NCBI RefSeq assembly: GCF_010500965.1
Contig: NZ_QVMI01000001.1
Location: forward strand, 182,324 to 246,323
Length of the DNA stretch: 64,000 nt
Direction: 5' to 3'
Source of the DNA: Bacteroides sp. 51
GTDB taxonomy: Bacteria > Bacteroidota > Bacteroidia > Bacteroidales > Bacteroidaceae
The notes beneath the pieces were generated by a model. That model worked only from the letters and a program-made list of their open reading frames with translations. It was not told where the DNA came from and did no database searches. Within the stretch, counting starts at the first letter, position 1. Each line of letters begins with the position of its first letter. Of the stretch, positions 18,868-26,871 are shown in pieces. The position numbers and the translations under genes are program-made.

Positions 18868-20808
18868 TTACTTCTTATTCTTCGGCTTCCGTCTTGCCCA
18901 GCCTTCTTCGCTAAAGTCCGGCTCATCGCCCTTAAAGAACTGCTTCCAGTCGTCTTGTTTCTTTGGACCACGAGAGTTGTTATATCCCCTTTCCTCGCGG
19001 CTTGGTTTATCTTTCTTCCGCGAAGATTCTTTAGCGTCATTGCTAGCCGGTTTAGAAGACCGGTACTCTTTCTTCGCACCTGTTGCAGCTCTACCTGCCG
19101 AAGGTCTGGGAGAGTCGAATCGTTTCTTATCACCCCGTCCGCCGCCGGCAGGAGTTTCTTCTCCGGCCACCTCAACGGTTACTTTTCTACCGTTGAAAAC
19201 GGTATTATTCAATCCCTTCAATACGGTTTGCGCCTGTTTTTCTTCCACTTCGAAGAAAGAGAAACTACGCATCAGGTCTATACGGCCAAGACGTATGCGG
19301 CGTTGCAGGTTCTTGTTGACCAGGTCAATGAGTTGTGCCGGGTAGAAACCATCTACCTTTCCAAGACTGATAAAGATACGCGTAAAACCCGCTTCGGCTT
19401 TCCGACTCATCTTTTCGCTCGACGATCCACGGTCGCGGCGTTCATAACCGGCGCTGTTGCGTTCGCCGCGGCTATCGGTCGGAATCTCAATTTCCTCACG
19501 GTCGCGGTAATATTCCAGGAAGCGGTTAAACTCAAGAGATACCATACGTTTGATGATATCTTCCTTGTCCAGCCATTCCAGTTTCCGGTAAATAGAAGGC
19601 ATATAGTCGGCTATTTCCTCTTCGTTTACCTTTACTTTCTCTACATCATCAATTACTTTCAGGAGTTGCTTTTCACAGATCTGCTTGTTGGTCGGCATCT
19701 CTCCCGGTTCGAACTTCTTGCTGATGATGCGTTCTATTTCGCGCATCTTCCCCTTTTCGCGAAGGTTTATAATGGCGATGGAAGTTCCGGTTTTCCCTGC
19801 ACGTCCGGTACGACCGCTACGGTGGGTGTAACTTTCGGTATCATCGGGCAAGCCGTAGTTGATCACATGCGTCAGATCGTCCACATCCAGTCCGCGGGCA
19901 GCCACATCGGTTGCTACGAGGATTTGCAGGTTGCGGATACGGAATTTCTGCATCACCGCATCACGTTGCGCTTGCGAGAGTTCGCCATGCAGCGAGTCGG
20001 CGTTATAGCCTTCCTGCATCAGCTTATCTGCAATCTCTTGTGTTTCCTTGCGGGTACGGCAGAAGATGATACCGTATATCTGTGGGTAATAGTCGACAAT
20101 ACGTTTCAGCGCAGCATACTTATCCTTGGCATGAACCACAAATGCTATGTGCTTTACGTTATTTGTACTTTCGTTCTTGCGACCGATGGTTATTTCCTTG
20201 GCGTCGCGGAGGTATTTCTTTGCGATGCGTGCAATGTCCGGTCCCATCGTTGCCGAAAACAATAGCGTGTTCCGCTCCTCGGGTACATCGGCCAAGATGG
20301 CGTTGATGCTATCGGTGAAACCCATGTTGAGCATTTCATCGGCCTCATCCATAATCACGTTGCGGATGGTGGCCAGGGAAACGGTTTTCCGTTCCATCAG
20401 GTCGAGCAACCGGCCTGGGGTTGCTACGATAATGTGTACTCCTTTCTTCAGACTGCGTATCTGGCTGTCAATAGACGATCCTCCGTAAACAGGAAGAACC
20501 TTCAGTCCGTCAATATACTTAGAGTAGTCATTCAGGTCGCCTGCGATTTGCAGACATAGTTCGCGGGTAGGGCAAAGTATCAGTGATTGGGGTGCACGGT
20601 CGTCAACATCAATCTTTTGTATAATAGGTAGGCCAAAAGCTGCCGTTTTTCCAGTTCCTGTTTGCGCAAGAGCTACAACATCATTGTTTTCTCCCAGTAA
20701 ATACGGTATTACTTCTTCTTGTACGGGCATAGGGGAAACATACCCCATTTCTTCAATCGCTTTACGTATTTCCGGAGAAACACCCAGCTCTTCAAAACTC
20801 TTCATCAA
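18868..20808 (-). CDS. deaD: DEAD-box ATP-dependent RNA helicase (DeaD/CsdA type)
   Basis: Cytoplasmic RNA helicase that unwinds structured RNA in ribosome assembly and mRNA turnover. All core motifs are visible: Q-motif (FEELGVSPEIRKAIEEMGYVSP region), AQTGTGKT, PTRELCLQ, DEADEML, SAT, and ARGLDVDDLTHVINYG plus HRSGRTGRAGKTG. A DbpA-type RNA-binding domain follows (residues ~475-555, RIFISLGKVDGFYP, VTVEVAG), then a basic low-complexity tail ending RRKPKNKK. The length of 646 aa is usual for the DeaD branch. A strong -7 box lies just upstream. Confidence 0.95.
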   Translation of the reverse strand: MMKSFEELGVSPEIRKAIEEMGYVSPMPVQEEVIPYLLGENNDVVALAQTGTGKTAAFGLPIIQKIDVDDRAPQSLILCPTRELCLQIAGDLNDYSKYIDGLKVLPVYGGSSIDSQIRSLKKGVHIIVATPGRLLDLMERKTVSLATIRNVIMDEADEMLNMGFTDSINAILADVPEERNTLLFSATMGPDIARIAKKYLRDAKEITIGRKNESTNNVKHIAFVVHAKDKYAALKRIVDYYPQIYGIIFCRTRKETQEIADKLMQEGYNADSLHGELSQAQRDAVMQKFRIRNLQILVATDVAARGLDVDDLTHVINYGLPDDTESYTHRSGRTGRAGKTGTSIAIINLREKGKMREIERIISKKFEPGEMPTNKQICEKQLLKVIDDVEKVKVNEEEIADYMPSIYRKLEWLDKEDIIKRMVSLEFNRFLEYYRDREEIEIPTDSRGERNSAGYERRDRGSSSEKMSRKAEAGFTRIFISLGKVDGFYPAQLIDLVNKNLQRRIRLGRIDLMRSFSFFEVEEKQAQTVLKGLNNTVFNGRKVTVEVAGEETPAGGGRGDKKRFDSPRPSAGRAATGAKKEYRSSKPASNDAKESSRKKDKPSREERGYNNSRGPKKQDDWKQFFKGDEPDFSEEGWARRKPKNKK

Positions 20809-20831
20809 TTATCTTTGTATAAATTTGGGCG

Positions 20832-20839
20832 CAAAGGTA
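20832..20839 (-). promoter_or_regulatory. -7 box of deaD (TACCTTTG)
   Basis: Exact TAnnTTTG match on the minus strand, 24 bp before the deaD start codon, implying a very short leader. Confidence 0.7.
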
Positions 20840-20882
20840 CGGATAATTATTGAATTTCAATGAGTTCCGCCCAAATATTCGA

Positions 20883-21950
20883 TCAATGAAGGAGTACACC
20901 GCGGAGGTCGCGTATATCCTCTTCCGTCAGGCCGAGTCCCTTATCCAGATAGGTGGGAATATTGCCGTAACTCTTTTCTACCTGGCTTTTGGCGGCATTC
21001 AGGAATCCCTCGCGGGCGGAGAACAGGGTAGTTATGGCTTCTTGTGCATGACGCGGCAGTCTGTATCCATAGCCCGATGCACGGGGAATGTCAAAGAAAT
21101 CATTGCTCCGAAGATAGTCGGACATGATGGTTTCATCGTTTACTCCCAAGGCGGAGAGGATCATGGCCGAGGCGATGGCCGTCCGGTCCATGCCCGACAT
21201 ACAAACGATCATAGCCGGATAGTTATCTTCTTCCTTCAACAGATCAAACATCTTCTTGTACTCGGCCCGGTAATAAATAACCATTTCACGGTTTACGCGC
21301 AACATCAGCCGGTAGATACTGTCATTTCTGATCTTTCCTTCGCGGACTTTCTGCATAATATCGTCGGCATTCACAGAGCCGATAGGGATATGAACGACAT
21401 TAAGTCCTTGTTCCTCCAAGCGGGGGGTCTTGGCTACTTCCTCAGGGGTACGCAGGTCAATGACCGTTTTAATACCAATATTCTTGAGTTCCTTAAACGT
21501 AGAATAGGACAAACTTTCAACCTGTGCCGAACGGTATAACATGCCCCAACGGGTTTTCTTTCCCTTGGCGGCAGCGTAACCGCCTATATCGCGAAAGTTC
21601 TGTATGCCGGGGATAACGGAATTGCGACTGGCCGTGACCACGCGGTAACGGTTGTTGAACACCATCTTATAGTAATACCGTTGCGTGGGGTCGCTGATTA
21701 CAATGGTGGCCAATTGATCGGAGATATCGGCTGTGAGTATAGGATTCTTCTCGGGAATCTTGTCCTGATCGGTGGAGGCGTAGATCTTTACCTTGCCTTC
21801 GATAACCGGGGTCGTCTCCCATTTTATGATACAGTTTCCCCGTCCTACTCTTGGATCTTCTTCGCAAACCACAGATATGCTGGGCGAATTATCCGAGCAG
21901 GATGGACAAAGCAATAACATTGTCAACCATCCAAATAGTTGTCTATACAT
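20883..21950 (-). CDS. Exported tyrosine-protein phosphatase (Y_phosphatase3 type)
   Basis: Protein tyrosine or lipid phosphatase placed outside the cytoplasm. A lipoprotein-like signal (MYRQLFGWLTMLLLCPSC) is followed by a ~90-residue beta-sandwich region and then the phosphatase domain: QNFRDIGGY, WGMLYRSAQVESLS, TVIDLRTPEE, and the P-loop C250-x5-R256 (CMSGMDRTA), which keeps both catalytic residues. The C-terminal helices (SDYLRSNDFF) match the family. It is a single gene with its own strand neighbours unrelated in function. The substrate is unknown. Confidence 0.85.
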   Translation of the reverse strand: MYRQLFGWLTMLLLCPSCSDNSPSISVVCEEDPRVGRGNCIIKWETTPVIEGKVKIYASTDQDKIPEKNPILTADISDQLATIVISDPTQRYYYKMVFNNRYRVVTASRNSVIPGIQNFRDIGGYAAAKGKKTRWGMLYRSAQVESLSYSTFKELKNIGIKTVIDLRTPEEVAKTPRLEEQGLNVVHIPIGSVNADDIMQKVREGKIRNDSIYRLMLRVNREMVIYYRAEYKKMFDLLKEEDNYPAMIVCMSGMDRTAIASAMILSALGVNDETIMSDYLRSNDFFDIPRASGYGYRLPRHAQEAITTLFSAREGFLNAAKSQVEKSYGNIPTYLDKGLGLTEEDIRDLRGVLLH

Positions 21951-22020
21951 AGCCTCTTACTCCAAACTTATAATACAAAGTTAGAAATTCCCTACACACA
22001 GCCGCATTTGTTTGCTATTA

Positions 22021-22953
22021 TTAGCGAAAGTAAATACTTTTTAAGGCGGCAAATTCCGATGATACGGAATTCGAGAATGTGCGGCACACTTCGGCAGAGA
22101 ATTCCATTCCGCATTCCACGATCTTATCCCACTGCGCCTCGCTCAGGGTATCGAGTTCACGATAAAGGATGTTATACTTTAGTAATCCGTAGATCAGTCC
22201 TGCATTGAAATTATCTCCCGCGCCAATGTTGCTCACTGTCTTCAATGGCTCAACCGGATATTCTTTTGCAATTGTCCGGGTACGTAGCGAAATGTCTTCG
22301 GCACCATTTGTACAAAGGAAATTCGGACAATAGAACTGGATCTTTTCTTTATAAATGCGGTCCACCTCATTCAGCTTATACATATTCTCGAAATCTTCTA
22401 TTGACCCACGTACAATATGAGCGTATTCCAGATTCTCGATAATAGTCGAAGTCAGCCTCATAGCCTCATCCTTATGCGTGCTACGGAAATTGGGATCATA
22501 ATAGATGATAGCCTTTCTCTCTTTCGCCAGTTCCAGGAATTCAACCACCTTCTCACGGAGCACAGGGTTCAGTGCAAAGTATGAACCGAACACCACAATA
22601 TCATCTTCCTGAATCTTAGGAAAGACTACATCCAGCCGTTGTGCCGGATAGTCCTTATAAAAAAGATATTCCGCATCGCTGTTTTCATCAAGGAAGGCTA
22701 AGGATACGGGCGATTTTCCGTCGGGGAATACACTCATGTATTCGGTCGTCAGGTTGTTCTCGCGCATAAATTCCAATATGGTATTCCCTACCCTGTCGTT
22801 CCCCGTCTCACTGATAAAAGATACGTCGGCTCCCATCCGTCCGAGGGAGATCATTCCGTTAAATACCGATCCGCCCGGCACAGCTACAGAAGGCTGATTG
22901 TTCTGGAAAATGATATCCAGTATGGTTTCTCCTATTCCGATTACTTTCCGCAT
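22021..22953 (-). CDS. PfkB-family carbohydrate kinase (fructokinase-like)
   Basis: Ribokinase-superfamily sugar kinase, phosphorylating a sugar or sugar phosphate with ATP in the cytoplasm. Motifs: GGSVFNGMISLGRMGADVSFISETGNDRVG split across residues ~27-57 (PfkB signature 1 region) and SNIGAGDNFNAGL (signature 2 with the catalytic Asp). 310 aa is standard. It overlaps the upstream SIS-isomerase gene by 13 bp, so the two are translated together; a linked isomerase-kinase pair suggests a shared sugar-phosphate substrate. The exact sugar is not clear. Confidence 0.88.
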   Translation of the reverse strand: MRKVIGIGETILDIIFQNNQPSVAVPGGSVFNGMISLGRMGADVSFISETGNDRVGNTILEFMRENNLTTEYMSVFPDGKSPVSLAFLDENSDAEYLFYKDYPAQRLDVVFPKIQEDDIVVFGSYFALNPVLREKVVEFLELAKERKAIIYYDPNFRSTHKDEAMRLTSTIIENLEYAHIVRGSIEDFENMYKLNEVDRIYKEKIQFYCPNFLCTNGAEDISLRTRTIAKEYPVEPLKTVSNIGAGDNFNAGLIYGLLKYNILYRELDTLSEAQWDKIVECGMEFSAEVCRTFSNSVSSEFAALKSIYFR

Positions 22954-23546
22954 AGGCTTCTCGATTTTTCTCCCAGATATCCGCCGTGATGGCGCTTAGA
23001 ATAGTCGGCTACTGTGAATCCGGTTTTCTCCATCGTCTTGACCACCAGTATATCGCCGATAACGGTCATTACGGTGGTCGATGTGGTTGGAGTCATTCCA
23101 ATTAAGCAAACTTCATCCGGTTTACCGGTACAAAGACACACGTCGGACTCCTGAGCTAATGGGCTCTCAGGGTTGGCGGTTATCACGATAAACTTTAAGT
23201 CCGGATTCAGATTATGTGCCAGTTGGGTAAGCTCCACAATCTCGCGGGTTTTACCGGAGTTGGAAATGAGTAGCAAGAGATCATTTTCTTGTAAGATACC
23301 CAAGTCGCCATGTTGGGCTTCGCTCGGGTGCAGGAATACCGCCGGTATGCCGGTGGAACAGAAGGTTGTAGCGATGTTCATCGCGATCTGGCCGGCTTTC
23401 CCCATACCCGAGGTTACCAGTTTTCCTCTTTTCACGTGGACTTGCTCCACAATCAGCGCCACTGCCTTTTCGTAGGCATCGGTCACGGGTATGCTCAGGA
23501 CAGCTTGCGCCTCCTGTTGCAAGAGTTGTTGGATAGAATTTATCAT
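22941..23546 (-). CDS. SIS-domain sugar-phosphate isomerase (KpsF/GutQ-like, without CBS domains)
   Basis: Single SIS domain resembling arabinose-5-phosphate isomerase: KLVTSGMGKAGQIAMNIATT, STGIPAVFLHPSEAQHGDLG, LLISNSGKTREIV and TPTTSTTVMTVIGD. At 201 aa it lacks the C-terminal CBS pair of KdsD/GutQ, a common short form in Bacteroidetes. It overlaps the PfkB kinase gene by 13 bp. Either a ketose/aldose-5-phosphate isomerisation for KDO-type sugars or another sugar step is possible. Confidence 0.85.
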   Translation of the reverse strand: MINSIQQLLQQEAQAVLSIPVTDAYEKAVALIVEQVHVKRGKLVTSGMGKAGQIAMNIATTFCSTGIPAVFLHPSEAQHGDLGILQENDLLLLISNSGKTREIVELTQLAHNLNPDLKFIVITANPESPLAQESDVCLCTGKPDEVCLIGMTPTTSTTVMTVIGDILVVKTMEKTGFTVADYSKRHHGGYLGEKSRSLCGK

Positions 23547-23561
23547 TTGTTATGCTTAGTA

Positions 23562-24101
23562 CTAAATGTTTTCGAGTAATCTGATCAATTCATCTTGTGT
23601 GTTTGCTATTTCATAGTGGCTGAAAATCTTCGTCCGGGCAAACTTCTCCCGAATTAATTTATCGAGTATATCTAACAGGTCGTTATAGAATCCTTCTATA
23701 TTATAGAATACCACTTTCTTATTATGATAGCCCAGCGTAGCTGCCGACATGACATGGAATACTTCATCCAGTGTGCCTATTCCTCCGGGCAGGGCTATCA
23801 GTACATCGGACTTTGCGGTAATGATATCTTTCCTGTCGTTCAGGTTCTGGGTATGGATTACCTCATCGGGAATCAGGCTTTCGCGACCGTTCTTCTCCAA
23901 TTTGGTTGGGATTACTCCGATCACATGTCCGCCGTTATCTTTTACGGCTTTGGCAATGCACTCCATAAGTCCGAGATTAGATCCCCCGTAGACGAGGGTT
24001 TTGTGTTCCCTGCCCATCCATTCTCCCAACTGACTAGCCGCATCGAAATACGCCTGGTCAATGGTATTGGAAGCAGAGCAAAAGATTCCTATATATTCCA
24101 T
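23562..24101 (-). CDS. LOG family protein (nucleoside 5'-monophosphate phosphoribohydrolase type)
   Basis: TIGR00730/LOG-family enzyme that likely hydrolyses nucleoside monophosphates to base and ribose 5-phosphate. The diagnostic PGGIGTLDE and GGSNLGLM are present. I place the start at ATG 24101 (MEYIGIFCSAS), where the family begins; an upstream ATG at 24161 would add 20 unrelated residues. That gives 179 aa. It lies 15 bp upstream of the SIS-isomerase gene and may share its transcript. Confidence 0.88.
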   Translation of the reverse strand: MEYIGIFCSASNTIDQAYFDAASQLGEWMGREHKTLVYGGSNLGLMECIAKAVKDNGGHVIGVIPTKLEKNGRESLIPDEVIHTQNLNDRKDIITAKSDVLIALPGGIGTLDEVFHVMSAATLGYHNKKVVFYNIEGFYNDLLDILDKLIREKFARTKIFSHYEIANTQDELIRLLENI

Positions 24102-24173
24102 AAGGATAAGAAGGATTATGTTACCAAGATGCAAATATCCGCATTTTCCTATAAATAGCAATAACTTTTGTTG

Positions 24174-24181
24174 TAATTTTG
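24174..24181 (+). promoter_or_regulatory. -7 box (TAATTTTG) of the M16 peptidase gene
   Basis: TAnnTTTG match 87 bp before the peptidase ATG. The leader between them is taken up by a GC-rich dispersed repeat. Confidence 0.6.
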
Positions 24182-24182
24182 C

Positions 24183-24248
24183 GCGGCGAGGCGGCAGCGA
24201 GGCGCTGCACCCAGGTTACCATGCGGAAAGGGCAATGTGCCGTGCGAA
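24183..24248. repeat. GC-rich dispersed repeat in the 5' leader of the M16 gene
   Basis: Contains GCAGCGAGGCGCTGCACCCAG, GTTACCATGCGG and GGGCAATGTGCCGTGCG-like segments also found after each of the three sigma-gene copies (43720-43792, 60213-60309, 63732-63780). GCAGCGaGGCGCTGC is itself palindromic. Here it falls inside a probable 5' untranslated leader. Confidence 0.75.
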
Positions 24249-24267
24249 GTTTTAATTAATACGTTTT

Positions 24268-25488
24268 ATGGAATACAATCAATATACGTTGCGCAATGGG
24301 TTGCGCATTATACATCAGCCTTCATCGTCTAAAGTAGCTTATTGTGGTTTTGCAATTAATGCAGGAACACGAGATGAACTCCCTCACGAACATGGAATGG
24401 CGCATTTCGTGGAGCACATGGTGTTCAAGGGAACGAAATCACGAAGCGCCTGGAAGATTCTGAACGGAATGGAATCGGTGGGTGGCGACCTTAACGCTTA
24501 TACAAATAAAGAAGAAACGGTGGTGTATTCGGCCTTTCTGGTCGAGCACTTTAATCGTGCCGTAAGTTTGCTGGGGGATATTGTATTCCACTCTACTTTT
24601 CCGGAGAATGAAATCCGCAAAGAGGTAGAGGTCGTGATTGATGAAATCCGCTCTTATGAGGATAATCCTTCGGAGTTGATCTTCGATGATTTCGAGGATA
24701 TGATTTTCCGCGGACATCCATTAGGACATAATATATTAGGGACTCCTGAACTGCTGAAAGAGTATTCTTCGGAGAAGGTTATTGATTTTACGTCTCGTTA
24801 TTACCATCCATCTAATGCGGTTTTCTTTGTACAGGGCAATATTGATTTCAAACGGGTAGTGCGTCAGGTAGAAAAAGCGGTTGGCGATTTACCTGATGTA
24901 CAGATTGAGAACAAGCGTACTCCTCCACCGGTTTATGAAAAGGCGGAAGAGATCTTGCATAAAGATACCAGTCAGGCCCATGTTATGATGGGTTGCCGCG
25001 CTTATAATGCGTACAGCGAAAAGCGCACCGCACTTTATCTTTTGAATAATATGTTGGGTGGACCGGGCATGAATAGCAAACTGAACGTGAGCCTCCGCGA
25101 GCGTCGTGGTTTAGTTTATAATGTGGAGTCGAACCTTACTTCATTTACCGATACGGGACTTTTCTCTATTTATTTCGGTACCGACCCGGATAACATTAAA
25201 CAGTGCATTCGGCTGGTTGAGAGAGAACTCAACACATTGCGCAGCAAGCAACTGACTGAAAGTCAATTGTCTGCTGCAAAGAAGCAACTCATCGGGCAGA
25301 TTGCCGTAGGATCGGATAATAATGAGAATAATGCATTGGGGATGGCAAAGACTTTCCTGCATTATAATAAATGGGAAGCACCCGAAGCGGTGTTTGGGCG
25401 GATCAATGCACTTACTGCCGAGCAGGTGCTGGAAGTAGCGAATGAGGTTTTCGATCCGGCGCAAATGTCGACGTTGATTTATAAGTAA
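24268..25488 (+). CDS. M16 family zinc metallopeptidase (processing-peptidase type)
   Basis: Zinc peptidase with the inverted HxxEH motif H46-F-V-E49-H50 and the downstream Glu in the EVEVVIDEIRSYEDNP helix. The second half has the family R/Y pair region (LRERRGLVYNVES). 406 aa is the size of single-unit M16B enzymes acting as dimers. No signal peptide is visible, so it probably works on peptides in the cytoplasm. It converges on the membrane-protein gene at 25570 across a strong hairpin. Confidence 0.93.
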   Translation: MEYNQYTLRNGLRIIHQPSSSKVAYCGFAINAGTRDELPHEHGMAHFVEHMVFKGTKSRSAWKILNGMESVGGDLNAYTNKEETVVYSAFLVEHFNRAVSLLGDIVFHSTFPENEIRKEVEVVIDEIRSYEDNPSELIFDDFEDMIFRGHPLGHNILGTPELLKEYSSEKVIDFTSRYYHPSNAVFFVQGNIDFKRVVRQVEKAVGDLPDVQIENKRTPPPVYEKAEEILHKDTSQAHVMMGCRAYNAYSEKRTALYLLNNMLGGPGMNSKLNVSLRERRGLVYNVESNLTSFTDTGLFSIYFGTDPDNIKQCIRLVERELNTLRSKQLTESQLSAAKKQLIGQIAVGSDNNENNALGMAKTFLHYNKWEAPEAVFGRINALTAEQVLEVANEVFDPAQMSTLIYK

Positions 25489-25491
25489 AAC

Positions 25492-25564
25492 ATCCACCCC
25501 CTGCCCCCGCCAGCGGGGGATACGATGCCGCAGGTATCCCCCGCTGGCGGGGGCAGGGGGTGGA
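25492..25564. terminator. Long GC-rich inverted repeat between convergent genes
   Basis: Perfect arms of about 31 bp (CATCCACCCCCTGCCCCCGC... and its complement) enclose a 10-base loop, GATGCCGCAG. Position directly after the stop of the M16 gene and before the end of the convergent gene suggests a bidirectional terminator. It lacks a clear U-run, and its sequence looks like a mobile palindromic repeat, so it may be a transposed element acting as a terminator. Confidence 0.7.
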
Positions 25565-25569
25565 TCTCG

Positions 25570-26742
25570 CTATATCTTCAACTTAATCTTTCCCTTAACC
25601 AGCAGTCCCGTAATCCAGACAATCAGCAACGAAAATACCATCGAGCGTAATAACCCGGGAATTCCACTATTCAATATGTCCGGATAACCTATATGCAGCA
25701 TACTCATCACGCTATACCATATATAAGGTAAAACATAGCAAGTCAGCGTTGCAGTCCCGGCAGGCTTAATAATATCAAACCAGTTTTGTTTCTGCTTCAC
25801 ATCAGTCAGCCAGTAGAAGAATCCGAAAAGTGGGAAGAACGCCGCCATACAATAGAAGAACCAGGTAGGAGTAGCTTGTATTTTAGAGATAATCCAATGC
25901 GGATGCGAAATCAATGCACCGATCAGCATGACTACACCTAGCGCACAAAGTATAGAAATAAACTTCCACGGTTTCTTTGTATCGGCATACTTTTGCATCA
26001 ACAAAGATGTCAATACTCCGGAGAAACCGAATATATGCAACGTAAAATCGCTCGGAATAAAGCTCAATGAGATAATCTTAGCATGGTTCAGGAGCATCAA
26101 AACGATGAATATCACCCAAACCACCGCATTACGGACCAGGCTCTCACGGGTGAAAAGGTAGATCACTGCACAGATCACATACGTCCATCCGATCAATCCA
26201 AGGATACCCCACCATTTAGGTCCGAAAGGAACTCCATCCCTTCCTTCATAGATAAGAAACAAGAAAACCAGTAGCGCGACTCCAATGGCTTTCATTCCGA
26301 TGAAAAGGTACTTTTTCTTCTTATCTTCTACTTTAGGATATACTGCCCAGACAAGGAAGAAACCAATAACCATCAATATGCAATACACGTTTACGGTCAT
26401 ACCTGTTGCAACGGGGTCCAGCGAACCGTAGTTTACCGTGAAAAGTCCCATAACAATCAGTGCAACCGTACGCCAGAAAATATGCATACCTACCTGCAAC
26501 AGACTATCACCTTTCTTTATGCGCCCTTGGACGGCAAACGAAATAGACATACCCATGCAGAAAAGGAAAGCGGGGAAAATAGTGTCCGAGAAACCTAGCA
26601 TATCTTCATTATATTCGGCATGAAGGAGCCAGTGGGGAATATTCCTCAATCCGGGAATGTCATTCACAAAAAGCATCAAGAACATGGTCAACGCGCGAAA
26701 CACGTCGATAGCGGCAATGCGCTGTAATGTTAAGTTTTTCAT
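25570..26742 (-). CDS. DUF5009/acyltransferase-like polytopic membrane protein
   Basis: About ten hydrophobic helices, starting RIAAIDVFRALTMFLMLFVND and HWLLHAEYNEDMLGFSDTIFPAFLF, the pattern of the heparan-alpha-glucosaminide N-acetyltransferase-like / DUF5009 family of the inner membrane. Start set at ATG 26742 (MKNLTLQRIAAIDVFRAL), because the upstream 19 residues overlap the promoter. 390 aa. These proteins are predicted to acetylate sugars, but no member activity can be assigned here. Confidence 0.8.
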   Translation of the reverse strand: MKNLTLQRIAAIDVFRALTMFLMLFVNDIPGLRNIPHWLLHAEYNEDMLGFSDTIFPAFLFCMGMSISFAVQGRIKKGDSLLQVGMHIFWRTVALIVMGLFTVNYGSLDPVATGMTVNVYCILMVIGFFLVWAVYPKVEDKKKKYLFIGMKAIGVALLVFLFLIYEGRDGVPFGPKWWGILGLIGWTYVICAVIYLFTRESLVRNAVVWVIFIVLMLLNHAKIISLSFIPSDFTLHIFGFSGVLTSLLMQKYADTKKPWKFISILCALGVVMLIGALISHPHWIISKIQATPTWFFYCMAAFFPLFGFFYWLTDVKQKQNWFDIIKPAGTATLTCYVLPYIWYSVMSMLHIGYPDILNSGIPGLLRSMVFSLLIVWITGLLVKGKIKLKI

Positions 26743-26768
26743 TAGATAGGTGATTTGGGGGTTTGCTA

Positions 26769-26800
26769 CAAAGATAAGGACAGAAGAACAAACGAACAAA
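26769..26800 (-). promoter_or_regulatory. Promoter of the DUF5009-type gene
   Basis: On the minus strand TTTG (26797-26800) and TATCTTTG (26769-26776) are 20 bp apart, a consensus -33/-7 pair. It faces a second promoter at 26857-26864. Confidence 0.75.
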
Positions 26801-26842
26801 ATTCTGGTTTATTATTTCTTCTCTCGTTCTTTTGTTCTTCTG
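26781..26842. promoter_or_regulatory. Inverted repeat between divergent promoters
   Basis: CAGAAGAACAAACGAAC (26781-26797) and GTTCTTTTGTTCTTCTG (26826-26842) are inverted copies with one mismatch. Each overlaps or adjoins the -33 region of one of two outward promoters, so a dimeric regulator binding both would act on both genes. The operator role is inferred. Confidence 0.5.
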
Positions 26843-26856
26843 TTTGCATTTGTTGT

Positions 26857-26864
26857 TATCTTTG
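26857..26864 (+). promoter_or_regulatory. -7 box (TATCTTTG) of the TPR regulator gene
   Basis: Exact TAnnTTTG match ending 7 bp before the chosen ATG at 26872; a TTTG lies 22 bp upstream (26831-26834). The leader would be nearly absent. Confidence 0.65.
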
Positions 26865-26871
26865 TGGAACT

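Noticed and set aside
18955-20265. 436-codon open frame on the plus strand
   Set aside because: It lies antisense to the helicase gene, whose motifs are complete; no recognisable protein features.
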